Positions 54,489 through 62,967 of a DNA stretch of 64,000 nucleotides are shown here, in pieces. The notes under the pieces are model-generated. The model was not told where the DNA came from. It did not search any database and saw only the letters and a program-made list of their open reading frames with translations. Numbering within the stretch: the first letter of the stretch is position 1; each line of letters starts with the position of its first letter. Source of the DNA: Virgisporangium aurantiacum (GTDB taxonomy: Bacteria; Actinomycetota; Actinomycetes; Mycobacteriales; Micromonosporaceae); NCBI RefSeq assembly GCF_016863635.1, contig NZ_BOPG01000012.1, positions 62,001 to 126,000 of the forward strand, given 5' to 3'. The position numbers and the translations under genes are program-made.

Positions 54489-55445
54489 ATGCGACTGACC
54501 TGGCTGGACGAGCCGACCCTGGACGCGGTGCGCACCGGGCTGCGCACGGTGGCACCGGACCTGGCCGACGCCACGATCGTGCCCCGCGGGCTCGAGCCCA
54601 CCGACGATCCGCGATGGTGCGCAGCCAGCGCCGTCGTCGACGGCCGGTTCGTCGTCAAGTTCGCCTGGGCCCAACCCCCCACGCGGCGGATCTGGCACGA
54701 AGCACGGGTCCTGGACGCGCTGCGGACGGCCGCCCCTCGGCTGCCGCTGCCCGAGGTGGTCGCGATGTCGCGTGCGCCGGCGATGCTGGTCACCCGCCGG
54801 GTGCCGGCGCTGCCGTTCTTCGACGTGCGACATCTGATCGGGCCCGCCCACCGGCACCTGGCCGCCCGAGACCTTGCCACCGTCCTCGCCACCCTGCACC
54901 ACCCTGACGTCCTACGGACGGTGTCCGAGGCGATCGACCCGCTGCCCGACCCGACAACAGAAGCGGCAACGCACACGACCACCGACACGCTGCGGGACCG
55001 GTTCGGAACGCTGGTCGGACCCGACCAGCGCGACCGGGTGCTGTCCTGGTGCGACCGGGCCGACCAAGCACTCGCCGCGCCGGGACGCACCGTCCTGGTG
55101 CACGGCGACTTCCACGGCGACAACCACCTCTGGGACCGGCACACCCTGCGGCTGCGCCTGATCGTCGACCTGGAGACGGTGGGCGCCGGTGAACCCGAGT
55201 TCGACCTGCGCTGCCTACCCGGCGACTGCGGCATCGACCTGTTCACCGCGACCGTGGCCCACTACCAGGAGCTGACCGGCACAACGGTAGACATGAACCG
55301 GGTCATGGCCTGGCACCTGCGCACCGTCCTCGGCGACGCGCTATGGCGGGCCGAAGCCGGGATCGCATTGCCGGACAAGCGCACACCGGCACAGTGGGTC
55401 GACGACCTGACCGCCAGGTTCGCCACGCTCGGGACCCTCAACTAA
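54489..55445 (+). CDS. Aminoglycoside phosphotransferase-family protein
   Basis: 318 residues of the APH/choline kinase fold: N-lobe Lys in 'GRFVVKFAW', catalytic loop 'VLVHGDFHGDNHLW' with Asp and Asn, and the metal-binding Asp in 'LIVDLETVGAGEPEFDLRCL'. The substrate may be an antibiotic, sugar or other small molecule; resistance cannot be inferred. ATG at 54489. Its stop overlaps the convergent membrane-protein stop by 4 bases. Confidence 0.85.
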   Translation: MRLTWLDEPTLDAVRTGLRTVAPDLADATIVPRGLEPTDDPRWCAASAVVDGRFVVKFAWAQPPTRRIWHEARVLDALRTAAPRLPLPEVVAMSRAPAMLVTRRVPALPFFDVRHLIGPAHRHLAARDLATVLATLHHPDVLRTVSEAIDPLPDPTTEAATHTTTDTLRDRFGTLVGPDQRDRVLSWCDRADQALAAPGRTVLVHGDFHGDNHLWDRHTLRLRLIVDLETVGAGEPEFDLRCLPGDCGIDLFTATVAHYQELTGTTVDMNRVMAWHLRTVLGDALWRAEAGIALPDKRTPAQWVDDLTARFATLGTLN

Positions 55446-55930
55446 CCGACCCGTCGGTCAGCGCCGGAGCCTGTACCGCCGGTCCACGCGTCCACCCGCG
55501 GGCTGACCACCCAGAACCCCAGGACGAGGTTGACGCTCAACGCCAGAATCACCGCGAAGCCGCCGATCGTACCGTTCATGGCGCTGATGAGCGTGGCGAC
55601 GAAGTTCAGGGCACACAGTGACGCGGCACCGACTCGACCCCACCGTGCGCCGACGAAGATGCCAATCGTGCATACCAGCAGCGCCGCCCCCACCGCCGCC
55701 CGGCCGAGGGAGAGCGGCACCGCGTCCTCGTCGCCGTGATCGACAGCGTCCAGGAATGCGGCGAGACCCGCGAGCAGGTTGACAAGAGAGATCAACAGCA
55801 GGACGACGCTCAGAACCCACACCGACACCGGTCTGAACACCGGACGCGTCGCCACCGCTCGCCGGTAGTGCGGTTTCAGCGGGCGCCGGGCGGTGTCGCG
55901 CTCGACCGGGTCGCCATTTGTGTCCACCAT
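55442..55930 (-). CDS. Four-pass membrane protein, unknown function
   Basis: 162 residues with a charged N-terminus and four hydrophobic segments (about 36-60, 75-95, 98-115, 120-142). A GGAGGTG site lies immediately before the ATG at 55930, favouring it over the ATG at 55942 that contains that site. No family recognised. Confidence 0.65.
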   Translation of the reverse strand: MVDTNGDPVERDTARRPLKPHYRRAVATRPVFRPVSVWVLSVVLLLISLVNLLAGLAAFLDAVDHGDEDAVPLSLGRAAVGAALLVCTIGIFVGARWGRVGAASLCALNFVATLISAMNGTIGGFAVILALSVNLVLGFWVVSPRVDAWTGGTGSGADRRVG

Positions 55931-56045
55931 GGGCACCTCCATCGATGCCAGGAACCCTAGGGCGGTGCACGGGCATCGCAGCCGGGGTTACCGCGAGCCC
56001 GGCAATGTTCCCGCCGGCCGCGGAACCGGCCATAGACTGTGACGA

Positions 56046-57131
56046 GTGTCGGTCGTCATCGTCGTCGACGGGGTCGACGCCGGCCGGTTCGCGGTGACGG
56101 TGTCGCCGTCGGCCGAACTGGCGGCGAGCCTGCACGTGCTGACCGAGCACGGCCACCACACCGAGCATGTCCCCTGGGTCCGGCAGGTCCTTGCCGACGC
56201 GCCGGCCGCGTTCCTGGCCGGTCTGCACCGGTTCTCTCCACTGTGGACGGCGCTGCGCTGGCGCGGGTTCTACCCCGGACCGGGTCCGGCGTCGGGTGGT
56301 GCGGTCACCGGCACGCCGCCGGTCGCACTGTCTCCCCGGCAGTTCGCCGAGCTCACCGCGTACGCGTGCGTCAGCGGGTACCACGGCTTCGACTTCAGCC
56401 GGGTACTCGACGATCCGCGGCAGGCGACCGCACTCCGGCACGGCGCTTCGAGACTGTCGGAGCCGCATTCACGCCTGGCCGAGGACCTGCTGGGGGACGC
56501 CGGACAGCTGCGCGCGGACATCACCACCTTCCTCGACCTGTGCCGGCCGGTCTTCTTCGACCACCTGTGGACGCAGGTACAGCCCATCCTCGCCCGCACC
56601 GCCCACCGGGTACGCCAGCAACTCGCCGACGCCGGACCGGCCGCGGCGCTGCTCTCGCTGAGTCCGTCCAGCGCGAGCCTGCACACCCCGGCGACCGGCC
56701 CGGCCCGCGTCGTGTTCGACAAGGTCCACCACGCGGTCGTCAGCCCGGCGCGGACGATGGTGCTGCTGGTGCCGACCCGGTTCGGCGCGCCGCACCTGCT
56801 GGTGAAGAACGAACCGGGACTGCCGGCGATCGTGCATTTCCCGGTCGACGCAACCGACGTCGGCGTGACCCTGGCCCGCAACCGGCTGCTGGCGCTGACC
56901 GACTCGCACCGGGTCCGGCTGTGCCGGCTGATCGCGCGCCAGGCGATGACGACCGCCGACCTGGCCGACCGGCTGGCGATGACCCGGCCACAGGTGTCCC
57001 GGCACCTGCGGGTGCTGCGGGACCTGGACCTGGTGCTCACCGAACGGCACGGCCGCCAGGTCCACTACCGGCTCGACCTGGACGCCGTCGCCCGCATCGG
57101 CCACGACGTGGCGACCGCACTGCAGCACTGA
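56046..57131 (+). CDS. ArsR-type winged-helix regulator with DUF5937-like N-terminus
   Basis: 361 residues. About 270 residues of N-terminal domain are of the DUF5937 kind ('ELAASLHVLTEHGHHTEH', 'ELTAYACVSGYHGFDFS'). They are followed by a C-terminal ArsR-like helix-turn-helix ('TTADLADRLAMTRPQVSRHL', 'LTERHGRQVHYRLD'). It is a putative repressor with an unknown ligand; no metal-binding CxC motif is seen. GTG start at 56046. Confidence 0.82.
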   Translation: MSVVIVVDGVDAGRFAVTVSPSAELAASLHVLTEHGHHTEHVPWVRQVLADAPAAFLAGLHRFSPLWTALRWRGFYPGPGPASGGAVTGTPPVALSPRQFAELTAYACVSGYHGFDFSRVLDDPRQATALRHGASRLSEPHSRLAEDLLGDAGQLRADITTFLDLCRPVFFDHLWTQVQPILARTAHRVRQQLADAGPAAALLSLSPSSASLHTPATGPARVVFDKVHHAVVSPARTMVLLVPTRFGAPHLLVKNEPGLPAIVHFPVDATDVGVTLARNRLLALTDSHRVRLCRLIARQAMTTADLADRLAMTRPQVSRHLRVLRDLDLVLTERHGRQVHYRLDLDAVARIGHDVATALQH

Positions 57132-57183
57132 ACGCGTTCACCACGGGGAGCTTGGATCCGGCCCGCCGCTATCATCGGGCCCC

Positions 57184-57723
57184 GTGATCGTATGGATCAA
57201 CGGCACCCACGGCGCGGGCAAGACAACGACCAGTGCACTCGTGCAGCAACTGATCCCGGATTCACGGGTCTTCGACGCCGAGAAGGTCGGCGAGACACTC
57301 ATGGACATCACGCCAGGGCTGCCCGAGACGGACAACTTCCAGCACTGGCCGCCGTGGCGCCCGCTCGTCGTCGAGACCGCCCGCCGCGTGCTCGACTACA
57401 CCGGCGGCACGCTGGTGATCCCCATGACCGTCCTGATCGAGCAGTACTGGCGCGAGATCAGCGCGGGGCTCGCCCAGCATGCCATTCCGGTCAGGCACTT
57501 CGTCCTCCACGCCGACCAGGACACCCTCCGCCGACGAATCGCGGGGCAACATCCCGTCCCGTCCCCGTTCCGGCTCAAATATCTTGAGCCCTACGCCGAG
57601 GCGGCCCGCACATGGCTGCACGCCGAAGCGGAGGTCGTCGACACCACGCACCTCACGCCCGCCCAGGCTGGCCTACGGATCGCCGAAGCCGTCAGGACCA
57701 AGTCACGTGGCTTGTGCGGCTGA
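57184..57723 (+). CDS. P-loop kinase, tunicamycin-resistance TmrB-like
   Basis: 179 residues with Walker A 'GTHGAGKTTTS' at residue 7, a family-typical 'FDAEKVGETL' segment, 'VIPMTVL' and an Arg-rich lid 'DTLRRRIAGQ'. It matches the plan of TmrB-like ATP-binding proteins and small nucleotide or drug kinases. GTG start at 57184, 52 bases after the ArsR-type gene on the same strand. Substrate unknown. Confidence 0.78.
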   Translation: MIVWINGTHGAGKTTTSALVQQLIPDSRVFDAEKVGETLMDITPGLPETDNFQHWPPWRPLVVETARRVLDYTGGTLVIPMTVLIEQYWREISAGLAQHAIPVRHFVLHADQDTLRRRIAGQHPVPSPFRLKYLEPYAEAARTWLHAEAEVVDTTHLTPAQAGLRIAEAVRTKSRGLCG

Positions 57724-57737
57724 GCGATGCTGGGACG

Positions 57738-58394
57738 ATGACGGGCGTCATCGTGTCGCTGTGCGGCGCGGTCCTGCTGTGCCTGTTCTTCCTGGTGCGC
57801 AGCATGCTGTGGAAACGGCGGGTCTCCGCGCGGCCGGTGCTGACCGTCGCGGACGTCGCCGCCGCCGCACCCGGCACCGCCGTCGTGGTTTCCGGCCACA
57901 CCGCGTCGTTCCCGGTGCGGATCTCGCCGGTGCTCGGCCAGGAGTGCGTCTGGTACGAGGTCGCCCGGAACCGCACGCGGGTGATCAGCTCCAACTATGA
58001 CGAGCACATCCGCACCGTCGACGAGACGTGGGGCGATCTCGGGGTGTACAACGAGCACGGCACGCGCGTCGCGGTCACCGCGGACCTGGGCCGGCGGCCG
58101 ATCCTCGCCGTCCGCTCCCCGATGGTCGTGGAGCCGCCCACGAACCGCCCCACCACCGGCTCCAACAGCGACTTCGAAAGCATCAGCGAGCGCCTCGTCG
58201 AGGTCGGCCGTGCCGTCGTGGTGACCGGCGTCGTCGAGCCCGGCGGGACACTCGGGAAACGCAGCTGGCTCGACGGCACCGCACAGTCCACAGTGGACGA
58301 CGTGTTCGCGCGTCACGTCCGGTTCCAGCGCTGGATGCTGTCCATCGTCGTCGCGCTTTCCGCCGTGGCGATGGTGGTACCCCATGCTGCGTGA
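57738..58394 (+). CDS. Two-pass membrane protein with GIDE-like domain
   Basis: 218 residues: a membrane helix at about 3-22, a soluble domain with 'VVVSGHTASFPVRISPVLGQ' and 'CVWYEV' (similar to the GIDE domain of MUL1-like proteins), and a second helix at about 195-214. No RING finger is present. ATG at 57738, 14 bases after the TmrB-like gene, so likely the same transcript. Function unknown in bacteria. Confidence 0.65.
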   Translation: MTGVIVSLCGAVLLCLFFLVRSMLWKRRVSARPVLTVADVAAAAPGTAVVVSGHTASFPVRISPVLGQECVWYEVARNRTRVISSNYDEHIRTVDETWGDLGVYNEHGTRVAVTADLGRRPILAVRSPMVVEPPTNRPTTGSNSDFESISERLVEVGRAVVVTGVVEPGGTLGKRSWLDGTAQSTVDDVFARHVRFQRWMLSIVVALSAVAMVVPHAA

Positions 58395-58404
58395 CCGCAA
58401 CGAA

Positions 58405-59550
58405 TTATGACGTGGCGTGGTGAGGTTCCTGCGTCTCCCCGGAGACGGAGACGATGGTTTCGGTCCCGTCGGCCCAGCGCCACGGCGTCTCACGCCCGTG
58501 CAGGTGCACCCCGCCGATCCACCGGTCGATGCCGTTGAGCTTCACGTGGTCCGCCGCACCGGCGAGCACCCGTGCCCCGGTGTCGGTCAGACGCAGACCG
58601 GTGCCCCGGCCGACCGGACGGTCCGCCGGCTCGGCGTCAAGGAGCGGGACGGACGCGTGTGCCATCCGGTCCATCATCGCGAAGCACCAGTCGTCGCCGA
58701 GGTACGGACGCGTTTCCCGCGCACCCGCCCGAACGAACGCCGTCGCCGCGTCGGACGCGCCGTCGGCAACGGCGGCCAGGATCCGCCGTTCGGTCAGCGA
58801 CAACCCGTCGCGGGTGGCCGGGTACTCCCGGCTGAGCCGGTCGAACGCCTCACCCAGAAACCGCAGCTCGCCGGAGCGGGTGTCGACGATGGTGCGCAGA
58901 CCGTCCGGAGTGGGCGCACGGAAGGCGGCCCAGGCCTGGCTGGCGAGTTCCAGCGCGGCCGGGGTCAGCCGGATGCACGCGTTCGTGGCGGGCAGTTCGC
59001 GTAACTGCTCGGACGTCAGCTGGCCGAGACCACCGAAGCGGGCGATGCCCGCGTGCTCGCCGATACAGATCAACGTGATGCGCTGCGCCGGCACGTCAAG
59101 GTCGGCGAGCCGGTCGAGAATCTGGATGATCTGGAGCTGGTCGTACAGATCGGCCTCGAACCACAGGACGTACTCGCCGTCGCGATTGGCCGCCAGGACC
59201 CGGTCGCGCTCGGCGAACATCTCGGTGCCCTCGGCCCGGTCGTCGCAGTCCTCCTGAAGCAGGAAGTCGGCCCTGATCCGGCGAAGCTCCTCCGGCCCGC
59301 ACGCGGGCACCGGCCCTTCGTGCAGCACGTCGCGCCAGTACAACACGCGCTCGGCCAGCCCGGTCCCCGGCAGGTCTGTGGCGTCGCCGTTGCTCACGTG
59401 CAACGCCGCGGTCATCCAACCGTCGACACGAACGGCGGCCGCCGTGTCGGGCCGTTCGGCGAGGATGTGGCTACGGGCGGTCGCGTACGACTCGCCGGTC
59501 TTGGCCATGCGGGTACGCACGCGTCGTTTGAGGTCGGCCTGCTTGGTCAT
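58405..59550 (-). CDS. DUF1835 domain-containing protein
   Basis: 381 residues. A short basic N-terminus ('MTKQADLKRRVRTRMAKTGE') precedes the DUF1835 domain ('ALHVSNGDATDL', 'VLYWRDVLHEGPVP', 'LWFEADLYDQLQIIQILDRL'). The C-terminal part may be a winged-helix or DUF3658-like region ('LSLTERRILAAVADGA'). A GGGAGACG site precedes the ATG at 59550. Function unknown. The 238 bases upstream of it (59551-59788) hold only a hairpin next to the epoxide hydrolase stop. Confidence 0.78.
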   Translation of the reverse strand: MTKQADLKRRVRTRMAKTGESYATARSHILAERPDTAAAVRVDGWMTAALHVSNGDATDLPGTGLAERVLYWRDVLHEGPVPACGPEELRRIRADFLLQEDCDDRAEGTEMFAERDRVLAANRDGEYVLWFEADLYDQLQIIQILDRLADLDVPAQRITLICIGEHAGIARFGGLGQLTSEQLRELPATNACIRLTPAALELASQAWAAFRAPTPDGLRTIVDTRSGELRFLGEAFDRLSREYPATRDGLSLTERRILAAVADGASDAATAFVRAGARETRPYLGDDWCFAMMDRMAHASVPLLDAEPADRPVGRGTGLRLTDTGARVLAGAADHVKLNGIDRWIGGVHLHGRETPWRWADGTETIVSVSGETQEPHHATS

Positions 59551-59764
59551 GATCGTCTCCCGCGGCCCGTCCGCGGATCCCCCAGCGACCGGAACGGCGG
59601 GCGCACGATCGACTACAAAGGCCCCGGCCGAGAGGTGGACCCCCCTTTGCCTCCTGGGGTAACCCGGCTGGGGCGGGTCGCCGGAGGTTCGGCGCGGACG
59701 GACGCCGACCACCACGATACTCGACCATCGCGGCGATCGGCGGCTCGAATCGCGGCACTTCCGG

Positions 59765-59787
59765 TGCCAGCGGCCAGCGTGCTGGCA
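59765..59787 (-). terminator. Short hairpin after the epoxide hydrolase gene
   Basis: TGCCAGC and GCTGGCA form a 7-bp stem with a 9-base loop one base past the stop of the epoxide hydrolase. No T run follows, so it is only a possible terminator. Confidence 0.35.
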
Positions 59788-59788
59788 G

Positions 59789-60988
59789 TCACCGCAGCGG
59801 ACGGAACGCGGCCCGGAGCTCCGCCGCGAACAGCTCCGGCTCCTCCCAGGCAGCGAAGTGGCCGCCCCGTTCAGCCTCGCCGAAGTAGCTGAGCGTGGGA
59901 TAGGACTGCTCGGCCCAGCTGCGCGGCGTCCGCCAGATCTCGCCGGGGAAGGTGCTGAACCCGACCGGGATCCGGGGCGCCGGGAGCGGCTGGCTCCCCG
60001 CGGCCGGCGCGTCCGGTCCGTACGCCTCCCAGTACGACCGGGCCGCCGACGCGCCCGTGCCGGTCAGCCAGTAGGCCGTGACGTTGTCGAGGATGTGGTC
60101 GCGGGTCAGGTTGCCCGAGGGCTGACCGTCGACGAACGCACGGGCAATCTTGTAGTAGGCGTCGGTGTCGTGGTCGATCATCCAGGCGGCGAGAGCGGCC
60201 GGCGAGTCCAGCAACGCGTATCCGATCGTCTGAGGCCGGGTCGCCATCTCCACGAAGTAACCGTTTCCGCTGGTCTGGAACGTCTTGATCGCGGCCAGCG
60301 CCGCGCGTTCCGCGTCCGTCTCCTGCGGCAGCGACGCCGGGTCGTTGAGCGCCGGCACGAGCAGGTTGGTGTGGATGCCGGCCAGCCCGTCAGGGCCCAG
60401 CCGTCCCATCGCATCGGTGACACCGGCGCCGACGTCGCCGCCCTGGGCCACGTAGCGGTCGTAGCCGAGCCGGCGCATGAGCGTCGACCACGCCCGCGCG
60501 GTCCGGACCAGATCCCACCCGACCTCGGCCGGCTCACCGGAGAAGCCGTACCCGGGCAGCGACGGCAGCACGAGGTGGAACGCGTCCGCGGCGGCGCCAC
60601 CGTGCGCGGTGGGGTCGGTGAGCGGGCCGACGGAGTCGAGCATCTCGATGACCGAGCCCGGCCAGCCGTGGGTCATGATCAGCGGCAGCGCGTCCGGGTG
60701 CCCGGACCTGACGTGCACGAAGTGGATGTCGACGCCGTCGATCTCCGTGGTGAACTGCGGCAGCGCGTTCAGCCGGTGCTCGACCCGCCGCCCGTCGTAC
60801 TCCGTCATCCAGTACTGGTGCAGTGCCTGCATCGTGGCCAGTTGCACACCCTGCGACCGGTCACCGGCGAGCTCCTTGCTCGGCCAGCGCGTGCCGGTCA
60901 GGCGGCGCTGCAGATCGTCGAGCGCGTCCTTGGGGATCTGCGCGGTGAACGGCCAAACGGCGTTGCCGGCCTGCTCGTGCGTGGTCAT
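59789..60988 (-). CDS. Epoxide hydrolase (EHN-type, alpha/beta fold)
   Basis: 399 residues. The N-terminal EHN cap ('LDDLQRRLTGTRWPSKEL') precedes an alpha/beta-hydrolase core with 'MTHGWPGSVIEM' (HGWPGS oxyanion loop), 'VLPSLPGYGFSGEP' and the nucleophile Asp in 'AQGGDVGAGV'. The end 'GEAERGGHFAAWEEPELFA' gives the catalytic His. It would convert epoxides to diols. AGAGGAAG precedes the ATG at 60988. Confidence 0.9.
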   Translation of the reverse strand: MTTHEQAGNAVWPFTAQIPKDALDDLQRRLTGTRWPSKELAGDRSQGVQLATMQALHQYWMTEYDGRRVEHRLNALPQFTTEIDGVDIHFVHVRSGHPDALPLIMTHGWPGSVIEMLDSVGPLTDPTAHGGAAADAFHLVLPSLPGYGFSGEPAEVGWDLVRTARAWSTLMRRLGYDRYVAQGGDVGAGVTDAMGRLGPDGLAGIHTNLLVPALNDPASLPQETDAERAALAAIKTFQTSGNGYFVEMATRPQTIGYALLDSPAALAAWMIDHDTDAYYKIARAFVDGQPSGNLTRDHILDNVTAYWLTGTGASAARSYWEAYGPDAPAAGSQPLPAPRIPVGFSTFPGEIWRTPRSWAEQSYPTLSYFGEAERGGHFAAWEEPELFAAELRAAFRPLR

Positions 60989-61181
60989 GTCAGACACTTC
61001 CTCTCCAGAGACCCGATGAGGCGCAGCACCCAATCGTTGGAAGCCTCGGGCTGCGGTACCTCCCCCCGCGGGGATGAGTTGCGGACGACCAACCGCAGTG
61101 CGGGGGCGTTGTCCGCGAACCGCGGCGGTGCACACTGGACGGGTCCAGAACGGCTCGGACGGTGAGCGACCTGGAGGACCG

Positions 61182-61658
61182 ATGAGCGGCGACGACATCG
61201 ACGGCGTCACCCAGTGGGACGACATCGAGGACGACGGCGTCCTGGACGCCTCGGACACCCTCGACGGCGACGCGGTGAGGGATCCCCTCGACCGCGGCAT
61301 CGCACCGGCCGACCGGTGGTCGCGGGCCATCCGGTACGGGACGACGCCCGCCGAGCAGCACGCCGGCGAACCCCTCGAACAGCGGCTCGCCGAGGAGGAG
61401 CCGGATGCCGACCCGTACACGGATCCGGGCGACGACGAGGACGAGCTGATCCGGCGCGGACACGAGCCGGAGGCGCGCTCGGGCCGTCTGGTCGCCGACG
61501 ATCCGAACGCGGCCGACACGGAGCCGGGCGGCGAGGACGTCGAGTCCGACGCGGTGGCCTGGAACGCCGGCATCGACGGCGGCGGCGCGAGCGCCGAGGA
61601 GGCCGCGATGCACGTGGTCGACGACCCCGACGGGCCAGGCGACAGCCCACTCCGATGA
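61182..61658 (+). CDS. DUF5709 acidic protein
   Basis: 158 residues, very acidic (Asp/Glu-rich) and probably disordered in part, with 'TLDGDAVRDPLDRGIAPADR' and 'EPLEQRLAEEEPD', typical of DUF5709. GGAGGACC lies just before the ATG at 61182. Function unknown. Followed on the same strand by the AI-2E-type permease. Confidence 0.82.
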   Translation: MSGDDIDGVTQWDDIEDDGVLDASDTLDGDAVRDPLDRGIAPADRWSRAIRYGTTPAEQHAGEPLEQRLAEEEPDADPYTDPGDDEDELIRRGHEPEARSGRLVADDPNAADTEPGGEDVESDAVAWNAGIDGGGASAEEAAMHVVDDPDGPGDSPLR

Positions 61659-61701
61659 GCCGTCGCCGGGTAGCTGCTTCATGCCCCGGAGGGGAGCCGG
61701 A

Positions 61702-62874
61702 ATGGAGACGCCGGAAGCCGCGAACACGATTCAGGCGCACGCGGTAGACGAGGACGCGGGCGACACGGCACCCGCGTGGGTGGCGCCGTTGATCCGGCGC
61801 ACCATCTGGCGGGTGGTCTGGACGGGCCTCGGGCTCGCGGTCCTGCTTTTGATCCTGTCGAAAGCGCGCGGCCTGATCGGCACGCTGATCATCGCGGTCT
61901 TCTTCGCCGTCGCGATGGATCCCGCCGTGACCTACCTCCACGCCCGGTTCCGCTGGCGTCGGGGCGCTGCCACCGGAATCATCTTCGCCGCCGTGGCCGG
62001 CTTCTTCGTCGCGCTCGTCACCGTCCTGATCCCGGGAATGATCGAGGTCACCGGTCGGATCAGCGACCGGCTGCCCGGTTGGCTCGACGAGGTCAACCGC
62101 CGGTTCGGCGTGTCGATCGGTGACGCCCGAACCGGGTCGGAGGCCAGCGAGCAGCTCAAGGCCGCGATCACCGACTGGCTCACCGACAACTCCCGTCAGG
62201 TGCTGGGCCTGGCGGCAACCACCGTCGGGCTGCTGTTCCAGCTCCTGACCGTCGCGGCGTTCACGTACTACTTCACCGCGGACGCGCCCCGGATCAGGCG
62301 CGCCATCCTGATGCGCCTACCGCCCGCCCAACAGAAGCGGCTCGGCTGGGCGTGGGACACGGCGATCCATCAGACCGGTGCCTACTTCTACTCACGACTG
62401 ATCCTGATGGGAATCAACGGCGGGCTGTTCTTCTTCGTCCTGCTGGCTGTCGGCATCCCCTGGTTGATCGCCCTGCCGCTGGCCCTGTTCGAAGGATTCG
62501 TGGCCGAGTTCATCCCGGCGATCGGCACCTACATCGGCGCCGTGGTACCGATCGTCGTCACCCTCGGCATCCAGGGCCCGGGGCCCGCCCTGATCCTGGT
62601 CGGCTGGATCTGCGTCTACCAGTTGGTCGAGAACTACTGGCTCGCACCACGCTTGAGTGCCCGGACCATGGAGATCAACGGCGGGGTCGCGTTCGGCGCG
62701 GCACTGGCCGGCGGAGCGATCGGCGGCCCGATGGGCGCCTTCATGGCGCTTCCCGTCGCCGCCCTGATCACCTCGTTTCTCACCGAGTTCACCCGGCGCT
62801 ACCCCCTGGAGTACCACTCGGTGTACGACCGGGCCCCCGCATCGCCTCCCCGGCGGCCAACGGTCACCGACTGA
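61702..62874 (+). CDS. AI-2E family transporter (YdiK/TqsA-like permease)
   Basis: 390 residues with about eight hydrophobic segments and the family pattern 'LIIAVFFAVAMDPAVTYL', 'IPAIGTYIGAVVPIVVTL' and 'ENYWLAPRLSARTMEINGGV'. Members export AI-2 or act as Na+/H+ exchangers; the true substrate is unknown. GGAGGGGAG sits before the ATG at 61702, which I prefer to the ATG at 61681. Confidence 0.88.
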   Translation: METPEAANTIQAHAVDEDAGDTAPAWVAPLIRRTIWRVVWTGLGLAVLLLILSKARGLIGTLIIAVFFAVAMDPAVTYLHARFRWRRGAATGIIFAAVAGFFVALVTVLIPGMIEVTGRISDRLPGWLDEVNRRFGVSIGDARTGSEASEQLKAAITDWLTDNSRQVLGLAATTVGLLFQLLTVAAFTYYFTADAPRIRRAILMRLPPAQQKRLGWAWDTAIHQTGAYFYSRLILMGINGGLFFFVLLAVGIPWLIALPLALFEGFVAEFIPAIGTYIGAVVPIVVTLGIQGPGPALILVGWICVYQLVENYWLAPRLSARTMEINGGVAFGAALAGGAIGGPMGAFMALPVAALITSFLTEFTRRYPLEYHSVYDRAPASPPRRPTVTD

Positions 62875-62967
62875 TGGGGAAACCATCGACCGCCGGCCAT
62901 GCACCGTCAACCGGGCGTCGTTACGTTCCCGCACGCCAGCATTTGGCATCGCGAGAGGGGCTGCACC

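Noticed and set aside
59551..59764. Possible small RNA or riboswitch upstream of the DUF1835 gene
   Set aside because: C-runs and short inverted repeats are present, but no conserved aptamer-like structure could be supported by eye.
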